NCBI GenBank assembly: GCA_036172455.1 | Contig: JAXKVY010000001.1 | Location: forward strand, 310,001-374,000 | DNA: 64,000 nt | DNA from: Candidatus Izemoplasma sp. | GTDB lineage: Bacteria > Bacillota_I > Bacilli_A > Izemoplasmatales > Izemoplasmataceae | Direction of reading: 5' to 3' | Shown: positions 33,421 to 42,242 of the stretch, one piece after another | Position numbering within the stretch: the first letter of the stretch is position 1 | Layout: each line of letters starts with the position of its first letter | Program-made: the position numbers and the translations under genes | The notes under the pieces: model-generated | Told to the model about the DNA's origin: nothing | The model's database searches: none | What the model saw: the letters and a program-made list of their open reading frames with translations, nothing else

Positions 33421-35925
33421 CTATTTACCATGACAATGTTTATATTTTTTCCCTGAGCCACATGGGCAAGGGTCGTTTCGTCCTACTTTATTGACAGAAC
33501 GTGGTTTTTTCTTTGACTCGATTTCTTTACCACTAGATGTGTGCGTTGGTTTAATCACTTGTACGCGTTCCATATTATCACGGATTTGAGCGCGTAAGAC
33601 ATATCGTGTTACATCTTCATCAATCGCTTCTAACATTTCGTTAAATAACCGATACCCACTATCTTGATATTCGCGTAATGGGTTCATTTGTGCATAACTT
33701 TGCAGGCCAATTGATTGGCGTAATTCACTCATTTGATCGATATGTTCTGTCCAATATGTATCGACCACACGTAAGATAATGGCTTTTAAAAATTCGTTAA
33801 ACTTCTCATCACCAAATTTGTTCAGTTTATAAGTCATATCCTCTTTAACAACATCATAAAGTTCACTGATAACCTCAGGTGCGGGTTTATCTAATTCAGA
33901 CTTACTTATACTGTTTGGCGTAAAGTACCGTCCTGCGAGGACATTATATAATTCACTACTATTAACCATTTGATCTTTAGAATCTTGATTGACATGGGCA
34001 TAAACTGTCCGTTCAATAGAACGATTTATCATTTCACGGGCAATATCAATAATTGAATCTTTAAATAAGATATCACGTCGTTGTTTATAGATTACTTCAC
34101 GTTGTTTACGGTTTACTTCATCATATTGTAATACGGTTTTCCGGCGATCAAAGTTGTTTCCTTCAATTTGTTTTTGGGCCCGTTCTACAATTTTAGAAAA
34201 GATTCCGTAATCGATTGGCTCTTCATCATCAGACCCCCGTGTTTTGGTTAACATCTCCAATTGTCGTTTAAAACGATCGCCACCAAATCGGCGCAACAAA
34301 TCATCTTCTCCTGATAAGAAGAAACGACTATATCCTGGGTCTCCTTGACGTCCACTACGTCCGCGTAACTGATTATCAATCCGGCGTGACTCATGACGTT
34401 CTGTCCCTAATACCGCAAGTCCACCAAGTTCGACAACGCCTTCACCAAGTTTAATGTCTGTCCCACGTCCAGCCATATTGGTTGCGATTGTGACTTGACC
34501 CTTCATTCCTGCTTTTGCGACAATCTCAGCTTCACGCTCATGCTGTTTCGCATTTAAAACATCATGTGGTACCCCTAACCGTTTCAATAGTTTACTGAGC
34601 AATTCTGATGTTTCAATAGAAATGGTCCCGACTAACATGGGTTGCCCAATTTTATGACGGTGTTGTATTTCTTTCGCAATTGCTTTATATTTTGCTTTCA
34701 TTGTCGCGAAGATTAAATCATTATCATCTTGACGGATGACCGGTTTATTGGTTGGTATTTCAACGACAATCATATTATAGATATTTCTGAACTCTTCTTC
34801 CTCAGTTTTCGCTGTCCCTGTCATTCCGGCAAGTTTGCTATACATTCTAAAGTAATTTTGGAATGTTATTGTTGCTAGTGTTGTGGTTTCTTTTTTAATG
34901 TCAACGCCTTCTTTAGCTTCTAATGCTTGATGGAGTCCTTCACTAAATTGGCGTCCATGCATAAGTCGTCCTGTGAAACTATCGACAATAACAACTTTAT
35001 TATCTTGAACAACATAATCAACATCGCGTTCCATTGTAAAATTCGCTTTAATCGCATTGTTTATACTATGTAGTAAACTGACATTATGGATATCATATAG
35101 ATTATCTAATGAAAAGTATTTTTCGGCTCTAGCAATACCGGATTCCGTTAAGTTGACAGCTTTTGTTTTAATATCTAAATCATAATCTTCTTCAGTTAAA
35201 TTTCGCGTAAATGCTTGCGCTTGTAAATATAAGCTACTGGTATTTTTTGCGCCACCACTAATAATTAATGGGGTTCTTGCTTCATCAATTAAGATCGAAT
35301 CAATCTCATCAATAATCGCGTAGTTTAATGGTCTTTGGACCATTTGTTCTTTATAGATAACCATGTGATCACGTAAGTAATCAAATCCTAATTCATTATT
35401 GGTTGAATACAGTACATCACATAAATACGCTTCGCGCTTTTCTTCCTTTGTTAAATCACGTGTATTCAGCCCAACAGTTAGTCCTAACCATCGAAATAAA
35501 TCACCAATTTCACCGTTTGCTTCACGCGCAGCTAAATAATCATTGACTGTGACAATGTGAACACCTTCACCTAATAATCCATTTAAGTAGGCTGGCATAA
35601 CACTGGTTAAGGTTTTCCCTTCACCGGTCTTCATTTCCGCAATATTACCATTATGTATTGAAATAGCCCCCAACAATTGCACATAGTAAGGGGTTAATCC
35701 AACGACACGTGTCGCCGCTTCGCGAACGGTCGCAAAGGCATCAACTAAAATATCATCTTTTGTTTCACCGTTGTTTAATCGTTCTCTAAATTCATCTGTT
35801 TTTGCTTTTAATTCTGCGTCTGACAATGTTTTATATGTATCGCTTAATGCCTCTATTTGATCCGCTATTTTGCGGTTCTTTTTGAGTGCTCGATGTCCTA
35901 AGTCAAACCATTTTTTAAAAAACAT
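33421..35925 (-). CDS. secA: Preprotein translocase ATPase SecA
   Basis: Drives protein export through SecYEG. The 834-residue product has Walker A in AEMKTGEGKTLTS, the DEAD-like IIDEIDSILIDEAR, YLNGLLGEGVHIVTVNDYLA, VTIATNMAGRGTDIKLGEGV, RQGDPGYSRFFLS and a C-terminal zinc motif VGRNDPCPCGSGKKYKHCHG. The ATG at 35925 has GAGGTGAG upstream; a GTG 9 bases further up is less likely. It lies between hpf and prfB, the usual order. Confidence 0.98.
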   Translation of the reverse strand: MFFKKWFDLGHRALKKNRKIADQIEALSDTYKTLSDAELKAKTDEFRERLNNGETKDDILVDAFATVREAATRVVGLTPYYVQLLGAISIHNGNIAEMKTGEGKTLTSVMPAYLNGLLGEGVHIVTVNDYLAAREANGEIGDLFRWLGLTVGLNTRDLTKEEKREAYLCDVLYSTNNELGFDYLRDHMVIYKEQMVQRPLNYAIIDEIDSILIDEARTPLIISGGAKNTSSLYLQAQAFTRNLTEEDYDLDIKTKAVNLTESGIARAEKYFSLDNLYDIHNVSLLHSINNAIKANFTMERDVDYVVQDNKVVIVDSFTGRLMHGRQFSEGLHQALEAKEGVDIKKETTTLATITFQNYFRMYSKLAGMTGTAKTEEEEFRNIYNMIVVEIPTNKPVIRQDDNDLIFATMKAKYKAIAKEIQHRHKIGQPMLVGTISIETSELLSKLLKRLGVPHDVLNAKQHEREAEIVAKAGMKGQVTIATNMAGRGTDIKLGEGVVELGGLAVLGTERHESRRIDNQLRGRSGRQGDPGYSRFFLSGEDDLLRRFGGDRFKRQLEMLTKTRGSDDEEPIDYGIFSKIVERAQKQIEGNNFDRRKTVLQYDEVNRKQREVIYKQRRDILFKDSIIDIAREMINRSIERTVYAHVNQDSKDQMVNSSELYNVLAGRYFTPNSISKSELDKPAPEVISELYDVVKEDMTYKLNKFGDEKFNEFLKAIILRVVDTYWTEHIDQMSELRQSIGLQSYAQMNPLREYQDSGYRLFNEMLEAIDEDVTRYVLRAQIRDNMERVQVIKPTHTSSGKEIESKKKPRSVNKVGRNDPCPCGSGKKYKHCHGK

Positions 35926-35987
35926 GTACCTCACCTCATTTTGTCACATCTATGATATCATATTTATGAACTTTTTGAAAACAAAAC

Positions 35988-36016
35988 TCAAGAAAAATGC
36001 GCCCTTGGGCGCATTT
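35988..36016 (-). terminator. Terminator after hpf
   Basis: A 10-bp stem (AAATGCGCCC/GGGCGCATTT), 2-base loop as drawn (effectively a tetraloop), followed by TTTTTC on the minus strand. Confidence 0.88.
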
Positions 36017-36018
36017 AT

Positions 36019-36558
36019 TTATTCGGTTTCAATAACTCCAAATGTTCCATCATTTCGTGTATAGGCCACACTGACTTGTTTTGTTTTATCATCACGGAAA
36101 ATGAAAAAGTCATGATCCAATACTTTTAGTGCAGTAATGGCTTCATCAACTGTCATTTCTTCAAGCATAATTTCTTTCTTGCGGACAGGTTGCTGTACCA
36201 ATTCCTTTTCAAGTGCTTCAATATCTAAATCATCATGGAAGATATCTTTAACACCATCACGTTGTTGTAAACTGCGTGTAATTTTTGTTTTATGTTTACG
36301 AATTTGTGATTCTAATTTATCAATTGATAAATCAATCGCTGCGTACATGTCTTCATCTGCGACCTCAGCACGCATGGTATAATACTTGGTAGGGATGGTC
36401 ACCTCAACTTTATGATGATCGCTATAAACTTTACAAACCACAAAGGCATCTAACGCCTGTTTGAAATACCGTTCTACTTTTTGTAATTTGTCTTCTGCGT
36501 AATCTCTAATGGCATCGGTTACTTCAAACCCATTTTTCCCTCTAACTTCAACTCTCAT
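36019..36558 (-). CDS. hpf: Ribosome hibernation-promoting factor, long form
   Basis: Causes 70S dimerisation and silencing in stationary phase. The 179-residue length is that of the long form. Seen: N-terminal S30AE domain (residues 1-~100, with RGKNGFEVTDAIRDYAEDKL and YYTMRAEVADEDMYAAIDLS), a linker, then the C-terminal dimerisation domain EMTVDEAITALKVLDHDFFI and YTRNDGTFGVIE. GGGAG lies before the ATG. Located between a comFC remnant and secA. Confidence 0.96.
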   Translation of the reverse strand: MRVEVRGKNGFEVTDAIRDYAEDKLQKVERYFKQALDAFVVCKVYSDHHKVEVTIPTKYYTMRAEVADEDMYAAIDLSIDKLESQIRKHKTKITRSLQQRDGVKDIFHDDLDIEALEKELVQQPVRKKEIMLEEMTVDEAITALKVLDHDFFIFRDDKTKQVSVAYTRNDGTFGVIETE

Positions 36559-36640
36559 CTTTTTCAGCTCCCTTTCAATTTAATATAGTTTATTATAACA
36601 TATAATCAGACTATTGTTTAAGAAATGTGATTTTTTTCTC

Positions 36641-37015
36641 TTACAACAGTGTATCGCGATATAGAAATGCTAAGTATAAAAAACGGCGTGTTAACCCTAA
36701 AACAAGTTTAAACATTGGGCTGTTAAGGAATGTTATTAATGTATCATCATAGTAAAGCATTAGATCACTATCAGAGGTTTTAAAGCCGGTAAACAGGTGA
36801 TGCCCTAGTTCTGTAAATAAGGCGTGATCATCACCATCTTTGTTTTGATCAAATAAATAATGCAAGATTATTTCTTTATCCAACACGGGAATCATGTCTT
36901 CTGTTTTTACATTAACTTTTTTCACACAGTCATCATGGATGACATACGGTGTTTTAAAAAGTGTTTTAAGTGTCATCTGTTTATATAAGTGTTTCTGACA
37001 ATAAATACAATTCAT
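36641..37015 (-). CDS. ComFC-like N-terminal remnant
   Basis: The 124-residue product (ATG at 37015, GGAGG upstream) starts MNCIYCQKHL followed by MTLKTLFKTP, which resembles the zinc-finger N-terminus of the competence protein ComFC, and its place directly before hpf-secA-prfB is where comFC stands in Bacillota. A DDCVKKV stretch keeps a third Cys, but the usual second Cys pair is lost. The phosphoribosyltransferase-like domain with its acidic loop, which forms the last two thirds of ComFC, is missing. So the DNA-uptake function is probably lost. The start codon sits right behind a terminator whose stem contains the ribosome binding site. I am not certain of the homology. Confidence 0.5.
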   Translation of the reverse strand: MNCIYCQKHLYKQMTLKTLFKTPYVIHDDCVKKVNVKTEDMIPVLDKEIILHYLFDQNKDGDDHALFTELGHHLFTGFKTSDSDLMLYYDDTLITFLNSPMFKLVLGLTRRFLYLAFLYRDTLL

Positions 37016-37054
37016 AAAAAAGACCTCCATCCATATAGTATGGATAAAGGTCTT
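37016..37054 (-). terminator. Terminator after the DnaQ-like gene, containing the next gene's ribosome binding site
   Basis: A ~16-bp stem (AAGACCTTTATCCATA / TATGGATGGAGGTCTT with two G.U pairs), 3-base loop, then T6 and immediately ATG of the downstream gene. The GGAGG of that gene lies within the 3' arm of the stem. Confidence 0.75.
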
Positions 37055-37562
37055 ATTTATCTTTTGCGAGTAATTGTTCATAGACTTCATATGTCGCATA
37101 GACATCGCTTAAAGCCCGATGTGCCTGCTTGTTTTCTATTTGGAAAATACGGCACAATGCTTTTAAAGAATAACTTCTAAGTCCTTTTAATCGTTTTCTT
37201 GCTGAGAAAATCGTGTCTTTCACTCTAAATTTAGGATATTTAACCATATATCGCGTACATTCATTTTCAATGAACGGATAATCAAATCGTACTGCGTTAT
37301 GTCCAATTAAAAAATCTACCCCTTCACAAAAGGATATAAATTCTTGTAAAGCAATACCTGGGAAAAGCGCATCTTTAACCATTTCGTTGGTAATGCCATG
37401 AATCGCAATCACATTGTCTGGAATGGTTATCCCGGGATTAATTAATTGTTCAAAAGAATCAACGACTTCACCATTCTTAATACGAAGTGCCCCAATTTCG
37501 ATAATTCGATCTGTTCTTGGATTTAATCCTGTTGTTTCAATATCAAATACAACATAGTCCAT
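37053..37562 (-). CDS. DnaQ-like 3'-5' exonuclease
   Basis: A 169-residue stand-alone exonuclease of the DEDDh type. The three motifs are clear: ExoI VVFDIETTGLNPRTD with DxE, ExoII FLIGHNAVRFDYPFI, and ExoIII AHRALSDVYATYEVY with the His and Asp. It resembles the proofreading domain of PolC or the small PolIII epsilon-like nucleases of Bacillota; its substrate cannot be told from sequence. The ATG at 37562 has GGTGAT upstream. Divergent from the plus-strand gene at 37634. Confidence 0.88.
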   Translation of the reverse strand: MDYVVFDIETTGLNPRTDRIIEIGALRIKNGEVVDSFEQLINPGITIPDNVIAIHGITNEMVKDALFPGIALQEFISFCEGVDFLIGHNAVRFDYPFIENECTRYMVKYPKFRVKDTIFSARKRLKGLRSYSLKALCRIFQIENKQAHRALSDVYATYEVYEQLLAKDK

Positions 37563-37603
37563 AATTATCACCAAAATTAGTATATCACAAAAACAACTTA
37601 TGG

Positions 37604-37609
37604 TATACT
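37604..37609 (+). promoter_or_regulatory. Extended -10 promoter of the tocopherol-cyclase-like gene
   Basis: TGGTATACT on the plus strand, with AAGGAGG 12 bases downstream; no clear -35. Confidence 0.5.
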
Positions 37610-37633
37610 AAAAACAATCAAGGAGGTTGTCTT

Positions 37634-38527
37634 ATGAGCTTATTTTCATATCAATCGTTAAAAGATTCAAACTATTTTGAAGGATGGTATGTTCGAATAA
37701 TTGATCCTGTTATCGAACTTAATATGGCTGTTATATTCGGGATTACGAAAGAATCAACCAATCCTCATGCATTTATTCAAATCGCAAAAGCTGGTCAGAA
37801 AAAAGGGATTTATAGAGCATTTGATCTGTCATTATTCTATTATCATGAGACCTTAGAAACAGTCACTATCGGCAATAATGAGTTGTCGCTTAAACATCTA
37901 CTACTTGATATTGATGATATTAAGTGTAATTTATCGTTTGAAGATGTGTCACTTCAAACAAAGTCATCTATGGGTTTCTTTAAAAAAATGCCCCTTGAGT
38001 GTTATCAAGAGTTACTTTATCCTAATGGTAAAGGGATTGGTAAAATCGAGATGGCGGATGAGAAACACAGCATTAACGCAAATATTTATCTAGAAAAGAC
38101 ATATGGTCACAAATTTCCTCAAAAGTGGATTTGGTGTCAAAGTTCTCACGCTGAATCATCAAACGCAACTATCTCCTTATCAGTGGGTAAAGTTCCTTTC
38201 AAAGGCTTAACTATTAACGGCTTTTTCTTACATCTAGATTTACCGGATAAAGGCTATCATTTTTCATCATACAATCTTTCAAAATTCCTTTATGAAAGTC
38301 ATAAGGGACAGATTACTCTAACCGTTTTAAAGCCGTTTTATAAAGTTATTATTAAAACATCGTTAGATGCTCCAATTAAACTGGTTGGACCAACGGATGG
38401 TGGCAACATGAACCTAGAGGTCTTTGAGAGTTTAACCTCGCATGCAAAAGTTACGCTATATAAACGTAAGAAGATTATCTTTGAAGATACGTTTACGTAT
38501 GTTGGATTAGAAAATACAATGGATTAA
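37634..38527 (+). CDS. Tocopherol-cyclase-like protein of unknown function
   Basis: A 297-residue soluble protein. Motifs YFEGWYVRII near the N-terminus and EKTYGHKFPQKWIWCQSSH in the middle match the lipocalin-like tocopherol cyclase family, whose bacterial members are found in organisms that make no tocopherol. The pattern is beta-rich throughout. AAGGAGG stands before the ATG. One of three plus-strand genes in the window, isolated between two convergent or divergent minus-strand units. A role in binding or modifying a hydrophobic molecule is only a guess. Confidence 0.75.
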   Translation: MSLFSYQSLKDSNYFEGWYVRIIDPVIELNMAVIFGITKESTNPHAFIQIAKAGQKKGIYRAFDLSLFYYHETLETVTIGNNELSLKHLLLDIDDIKCNLSFEDVSLQTKSSMGFFKKMPLECYQELLYPNGKGIGKIEMADEKHSINANIYLEKTYGHKFPQKWIWCQSSHAESSNATISLSVGKVPFKGLTINGFFLHLDLPDKGYHFSSYNLSKFLYESHKGQITLTVLKPFYKVIIKTSLDAPIKLVGPTDGGNMNLEVFESLTSHAKVTLYKRKKIIFEDTFTYVGLENTMD

Positions 38528-38553
38528 AAAAAGCCAACTAAGTTGGCTTTTTA
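38528..38553. terminator. Bidirectional terminator
   Basis: AAAAGCCAACT/AGTTGGCTTTT hairpin flanked by A and T runs, shared by the convergent tocopherol-cyclase-like and butyrate kinase genes. Confidence 0.88.
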
Positions 38554-39618
38554 CATATCATATTTTTGTGCGCGTTGTTTGCCTTCAATGACTAACTTCA
38601 TATTGTAAGCAAGTGCACTGAGTTCGTTTTCACCAGGATAGATAGTGATTTCTCCTAAGTGATCTATGTATTCTAGCAGTGGTTGTAATACATCTTGATT
38701 ATATGCTAGGCCACCGGTAATAATGATCGCATCAAGTTTCCCTTTTGTAATGGCATATAAACTACCAATTTCTTTAGCAATTTGATACACCATAGCATGA
38801 AGGATATCTTTTGCGACGGTACTGCCACTAGCAATCATTTCACTGACTTCTTCAGCATCATTGGTATTTAAATAAGATACAAGTCCACCAAATCCATGAT
38901 TTAGTTTTTGAACTTGTTCTAACGTGTATTGTCCATTAAATGCAAGTTCATACACAGACGCTACCGGTAATCCCCCAGTACGCTCTGGGCTAAATGGTCC
39001 ATCTCCGTCTAAAGCGTTGTTAACATCAACGACTTTGCCTTCTTTGTGAAATCCAACACTAATGCCACCACCTAAGTGAGCAACAATTAGATTGAGATCT
39101 TCATAATTTAAATTATTTTTCTCTGCGTACTGTTTGGCGACCGCTTTTTGATTTAATGCGTGCCATATCGGCTTACGGGTAATACCGTTCAATCCCGATA
39201 TTTTAGCGACATCTTCCATTTCATCAACAATGACAGGGTCAGCGATGTACGCTTTTTTACTAACTTTTTTGGCAAGTGTATCCGCTAATATTCCACCCAA
39301 GTTACTGGCATGTTCCCCATACTTTCCACTTGCTAAATCTTTTTTCATGGCATCATCAACTTCATAAACGCCACTTGCGAGTGATTTCATTAATCCCCCT
39401 CGACCGATAAATCCATCGATTTGGTTTAACCGAATCGCATTCTCTTTTAAGAAGGTTTCAATATCACTGCGTCGTAAAGGGATTTGATCAATTAAATCAT
39501 CATATTTATTGAGTATATCAGAGGAATAGCGGATCGTTTTTTTGTGCACACAGTCATCGCCTTCAAATAAGGCTACTTTAGTTGATGTGCTTCCTGGGTT
39601 GATAGTAAGAATCTTCAT
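38551..39618 (-). CDS. buk: Butyrate (branched-chain fatty acid) kinase
   Basis: Transfers phosphate from butyryl- or branched acyl-phosphate to ADP, yielding ATP. The 355 residues from the ATG at 39618 match Buk length. Seen: ILTINPGSTSTKVALFE at the N-terminus (ASKHA phosphate 1), IVAHLGGGISVGFHKEGKV, VNNALDGDGPFSPERTGGLP, and IIITGGLAYNQDVLQPLLEY. No phosphotransbutyrylase gene is in the window. It is the last gene of the cluster of 2-oxoacid oxidoreductase subunits, which suggests that isobutyrate or similar acids are the true products. Confidence 0.95.
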   Translation of the reverse strand: MKILTINPGSTSTKVALFEGDDCVHKKTIRYSSDILNKYDDLIDQIPLRRSDIETFLKENAIRLNQIDGFIGRGGLMKSLASGVYEVDDAMKKDLASGKYGEHASNLGGILADTLAKKVSKKAYIADPVIVDEMEDVAKISGLNGITRKPIWHALNQKAVAKQYAEKNNLNYEDLNLIVAHLGGGISVGFHKEGKVVDVNNALDGDGPFSPERTGGLPVASVYELAFNGQYTLEQVQKLNHGFGGLVSYLNTNDAEEVSEMIASGSTVAKDILHAMVYQIAKEIGSLYAITKGKLDAIIITGGLAYNQDVLQPLLEYIDHLGEITIYPGENELSALAYNMKLVIEGKQRAQKYDM

Positions 39619-39643
39619 GAGATCCATCCTCTCTTTAAAAATA

Positions 39644-40183
39644 TTACTTAACGATATCGCGTCCGCGATCAAGTGCTTCTTTATTAATGTCAATCAGTTT
39701 TGCTTTCGCACCTGTAAATTTCTGTTTCATTATATCAATAATATCATCGTTCGTAAAGAGATTTGCCGCCTTTAAATAGGCTCCTAACATGACCATGTTT
39801 GCAACTTTTAGGTTACCAATCTCTAGTGCTAAATCATTCGCTTTGACAAGAATAACATTCACATCATCACGAATGTCAACATCTTTTACAAGACTTGCGT
39901 TAATTAATAAGTTTCCACCTGTTTTTAATTTTGGTTGGAATTTAGCAAGCGAAGGTTTGTTCATAATAATTAAAGAATCTGGTGTTGAAATAACAGGACT
40001 CCTTACCGGATCTTCACTGATTGTAACTGAACAATTTGCTGTACCCCCACGGGTCTCTGGTCCATATGATGGAAACCATAATGTGTTAATGTCTTTTTTT
40101 GTTGCAACGTAACTAAGGAGTTGCCCCATTAACATTACACCTTGTCCACCAAATCCGGCAATGATTACTTTTTCATCAATCAT
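39644..40183 (-). CDS. vorC: 2-oxoacid:ferredoxin oxidoreductase, gamma subunit
   Basis: The 179-residue product matches the gamma domain of this enzyme family: IIAGFGGQGVMLMGQLLSYV, then FPSYGPETRGGTANCSVTIS, IIMNKPSLAKFQPKLK and NMVMLGAYLK. It contributes to CoA binding and dimer contact. The ATG overlaps the beta subunit stop by 4 bases. 2-Oxoisovalerate is the likely substrate given buk next door; 2-oxoglutarate and other oxoacids are alternatives. Symbol given by function, since naming of subunits varies. Confidence 0.9.
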   Translation of the reverse strand: MIDEKVIIAGFGGQGVMLMGQLLSYVATKKDINTLWFPSYGPETRGGTANCSVTISEDPVRSPVISTPDSLIIMNKPSLAKFQPKLKTGGNLLINASLVKDVDIRDDVNVILVKANDLALEIGNLKVANMVMLGAYLKAANLFTNDDIIDIMKQKFTGAKAKLIDINKEALDRGRDIVK

Positions 40184-40941
40184 GCGTTATCCTCCTTCGT
40201 TCTATCTTTGTAGACACCTAAAGGATAGTAAGGAATCATATTGTCAACAGCCCAATCTACAGCGTCTTTTGGTGTCATACCCCAGTTAACTGGACAGGTA
40301 GAAATAAATTCTATTAAACTGAATCCTTGATTATTTTTTTGAATTTCAAACGCTTTTTTCAAGGCTTTTTTTGCTTTGTTTACGTGTTTAGGATTATGGA
40401 CACTTACCCGTTCAACATAGGTTGCCCCTGGGATTGTGGCCATCATTTCGGCGATACGTAATGGGAACCCTGAATGTTTTGGATCACGACCATCTGGTGA
40501 TGTGGTCGTTTTTTGGCCAACGAGGGTTGTTGGTGCCATTTGACCACCTGTCATACCATAAATCGCATTATTCACGAATACAATGGTGATATTTTCACCA
40601 CGATGCGCTGCGTGGATTGCTTCTGCAATCCCAATACTTGCGAGGTCTCCATCTCCTTGATATGTAAATACCATAGTATCAGGACGAACCCGTTTTAATC
40701 CTGTCGCAACAGCTGGTGCACGTCCATGTGCCGCTTGGAACATATCGAAACTAAAGAAGTCATAGTTTAAGGCACTACAACCAACACTACCGATTCCAAC
40801 TGAGCGCTCAAGGACGTCTAATTCAGTTAAACATTCAGCAACCAGTTTATGAATAATACCATGGGTACACCCTGGGCAATAACTTAATGGAAAATCTGAT
40901 AATCCTGGTGATTTTTTATATACCGTTTTCGTTTTTGCCAT
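40180..40941 (-). CDS. vorB: 2-oxoacid:ferredoxin oxidoreductase, beta (TPP-binding) subunit
   Basis: A 253-residue subunit that binds thiamine diphosphate. Seen: SYCPGCTHGIIHKLVAE, GIGSVGCSALNYDFF, AAHGRAPAVATGLKRVRPD, and the TPP motif YQGDGDLASIGIAEAIHAAH ending in VNNAIYGMTGGQMAPTT. Start overlaps the alpha stop (TAATG). No ferredoxin cysteines of its own; the delta subunit supplies them. Confidence 0.95.
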   Translation of the reverse strand: MAKTKTVYKKSPGLSDFPLSYCPGCTHGIIHKLVAECLTELDVLERSVGIGSVGCSALNYDFFSFDMFQAAHGRAPAVATGLKRVRPDTMVFTYQGDGDLASIGIAEAIHAAHRGENITIVFVNNAIYGMTGGQMAPTTLVGQKTTTSPDGRDPKHSGFPLRIAEMMATIPGATYVERVSVHNPKHVNKAKKALKKAFEIQKNNQGFSLIEFISTCPVNWGMTPKDAVDWAVDNMIPYYPLGVYKDRTKEDNA

Positions 40942-42002
40942 TATTTCTCACCTACGATTTCTTTCACTTTGTTGACAATTTCCTCTGCCTCAGGAACAAT
41001 CCCGCCAACACGTCCGTAGAAGTGTATCGGATATCTTCCTTCATTGACAATTTTAACGTCGTCTATCATTTGACCAGTTGACATTTCAACGACTAATAAA
41101 TCTTGAACACTTGCTGGAATTTCATCAAATGCTTTACTAGGGAATGGATAAATTGTAATTGGTCTAATAATACCACAGTTGATGCCTTCATCTTCTAACA
41201 TTTCAATCGCACTTCTTGCGATACGAGCTGTCGAACCAAATGCTACAATAGCAATTTCAGCATTCTCCATATTAATGAGTTCGTACCGTTGATGATTGGC
41301 TTTCATTTCATTATATTTATCTAATAATTTATAATTGTGATCTTCTAAATCTTGAGGATCGAGGTATAAACTATTAATAACATTTTTATCACGTTTGCCG
41401 CGCATACCATCTGCGGCCCATGTTTTTTCTTTCAAATCCCACTTAGGGATTTCTTGATCAAAATCGACCGGTTCCATCATTTGACCAATTAATCCATCAA
41501 CCGCAATCATAACAGGGTTTCTAAAATAATCAGCAATATCAAATGATTCTTTAATTAAGTTAACCGCCTCTTGTAAACTTTCAGGTGCAAGAGAATAGAG
41601 ATAGTAATCCCCATTTCCGCCACCACGTGTGATTTGTTTATAATCTGCCTGGCTTGGTTGGATACCTCCAAGACCTGGTCCACCACGCATAACATTAATT
41701 ATTACCGCAGGTAATTCTGCGCCTGTTAAATAACTAATACCTTCTTGTTTCAAGGCAATCCCTGGTGAACTTGAGGAGGTTAATACACGCGCACCACCAC
41801 CAGCTGCACCATAAACCATATTAATAGCAGCAACTTCACTTTCACTCTGGACGAATACTCGTCCATTTTCTTTCATATGTTTACTTAAATATTCTGGCAA
41901 CTCATTTTGGGGTGTGATGGGATAACCATAAAAGGCATCACATCCACCTTTAATTGCTGCGAGTGCCATTGCTTCATTTCCTTTCATCAATACTTTAGCC
42001 AT
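40941..42002 (-). CDS. vorA: 2-oxoacid:ferredoxin oxidoreductase, alpha subunit
   Basis: The 353-residue product carries the pyrimidine-binding and C-terminal transketolase-like domains: MKGNEAMALAAIKGGCDAFY, GYPITPQNELPEYLS, SESEVAAINMVYGAAGGGAR, SSSSPGIALKQEGISYL, RGGPGLGGIQPSQADYKQ, and C-terminal IVAFGSTARIARSAIEML. The GYPITP and GLGGIQP features match enzymes annotated as 3-methyl-2-oxobutanoate dehydrogenase. Its ATG overlaps the ferredoxin subunit stop by 8 bases. Confidence 0.95.
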   Translation of the reverse strand: MAKVLMKGNEAMALAAIKGGCDAFYGYPITPQNELPEYLSKHMKENGRVFVQSESEVAAINMVYGAAGGGARVLTSSSSPGIALKQEGISYLTGAELPAVIINVMRGGPGLGGIQPSQADYKQITRGGGNGDYYLYSLAPESLQEAVNLIKESFDIADYFRNPVMIAVDGLIGQMMEPVDFDQEIPKWDLKEKTWAADGMRGKRDKNVINSLYLDPQDLEDHNYKLLDKYNEMKANHQRYELINMENAEIAIVAFGSTARIARSAIEMLEDEGINCGIIRPITIYPFPSKAFDEIPASVQDLLVVEMSTGQMIDDVKIVNEGRYPIHFYGRVGGIVPEAEEIVNKVKEIVGEK

Positions 42003-42231
42003 TGTTAGCCTCCTTCAGAAATCGCTCGACAGTAATGACAGAGTCTGGACACATGGTCGCACAGAATCCACAACCAATGCATTTTTCCATATCTGTGACC
42101 ATCAATGGAGTGTACCCTTTTTTATTGGTCCGAGATTCATCTAATTTTAAGATATGAACAGGACAATAAAAGGTACATAAGTTACACCCTTTACAGGTGT
42201 CTTCTTCGATAAAAATTCTTCCTTTTGCCAC
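41995..42231 (-). CDS. vorD: 2-oxoacid:ferredoxin oxidoreductase, delta (2x[4Fe-4S]) subunit
   Basis: A 78-residue ferredoxin-like subunit with two complete motifs, Cys13/16/19/23 (CKGCNLCTFYCP) and Cys51/54/57/61 (CIGCGFCATMCP), passing electrons to free ferredoxin. It is second in the operon, after the P-loop gene, with GGAGG before the ATG. Confidence 0.95.
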   Translation of the reverse strand: MAKGRIFIEEDTCKGCNLCTFYCPVHILKLDESRTNKKGYTPLMVTDMEKCIGCGFCATMCPDSVITVERFLKEANNG

Positions 42232-42242
42232 GATCGTTCCTC

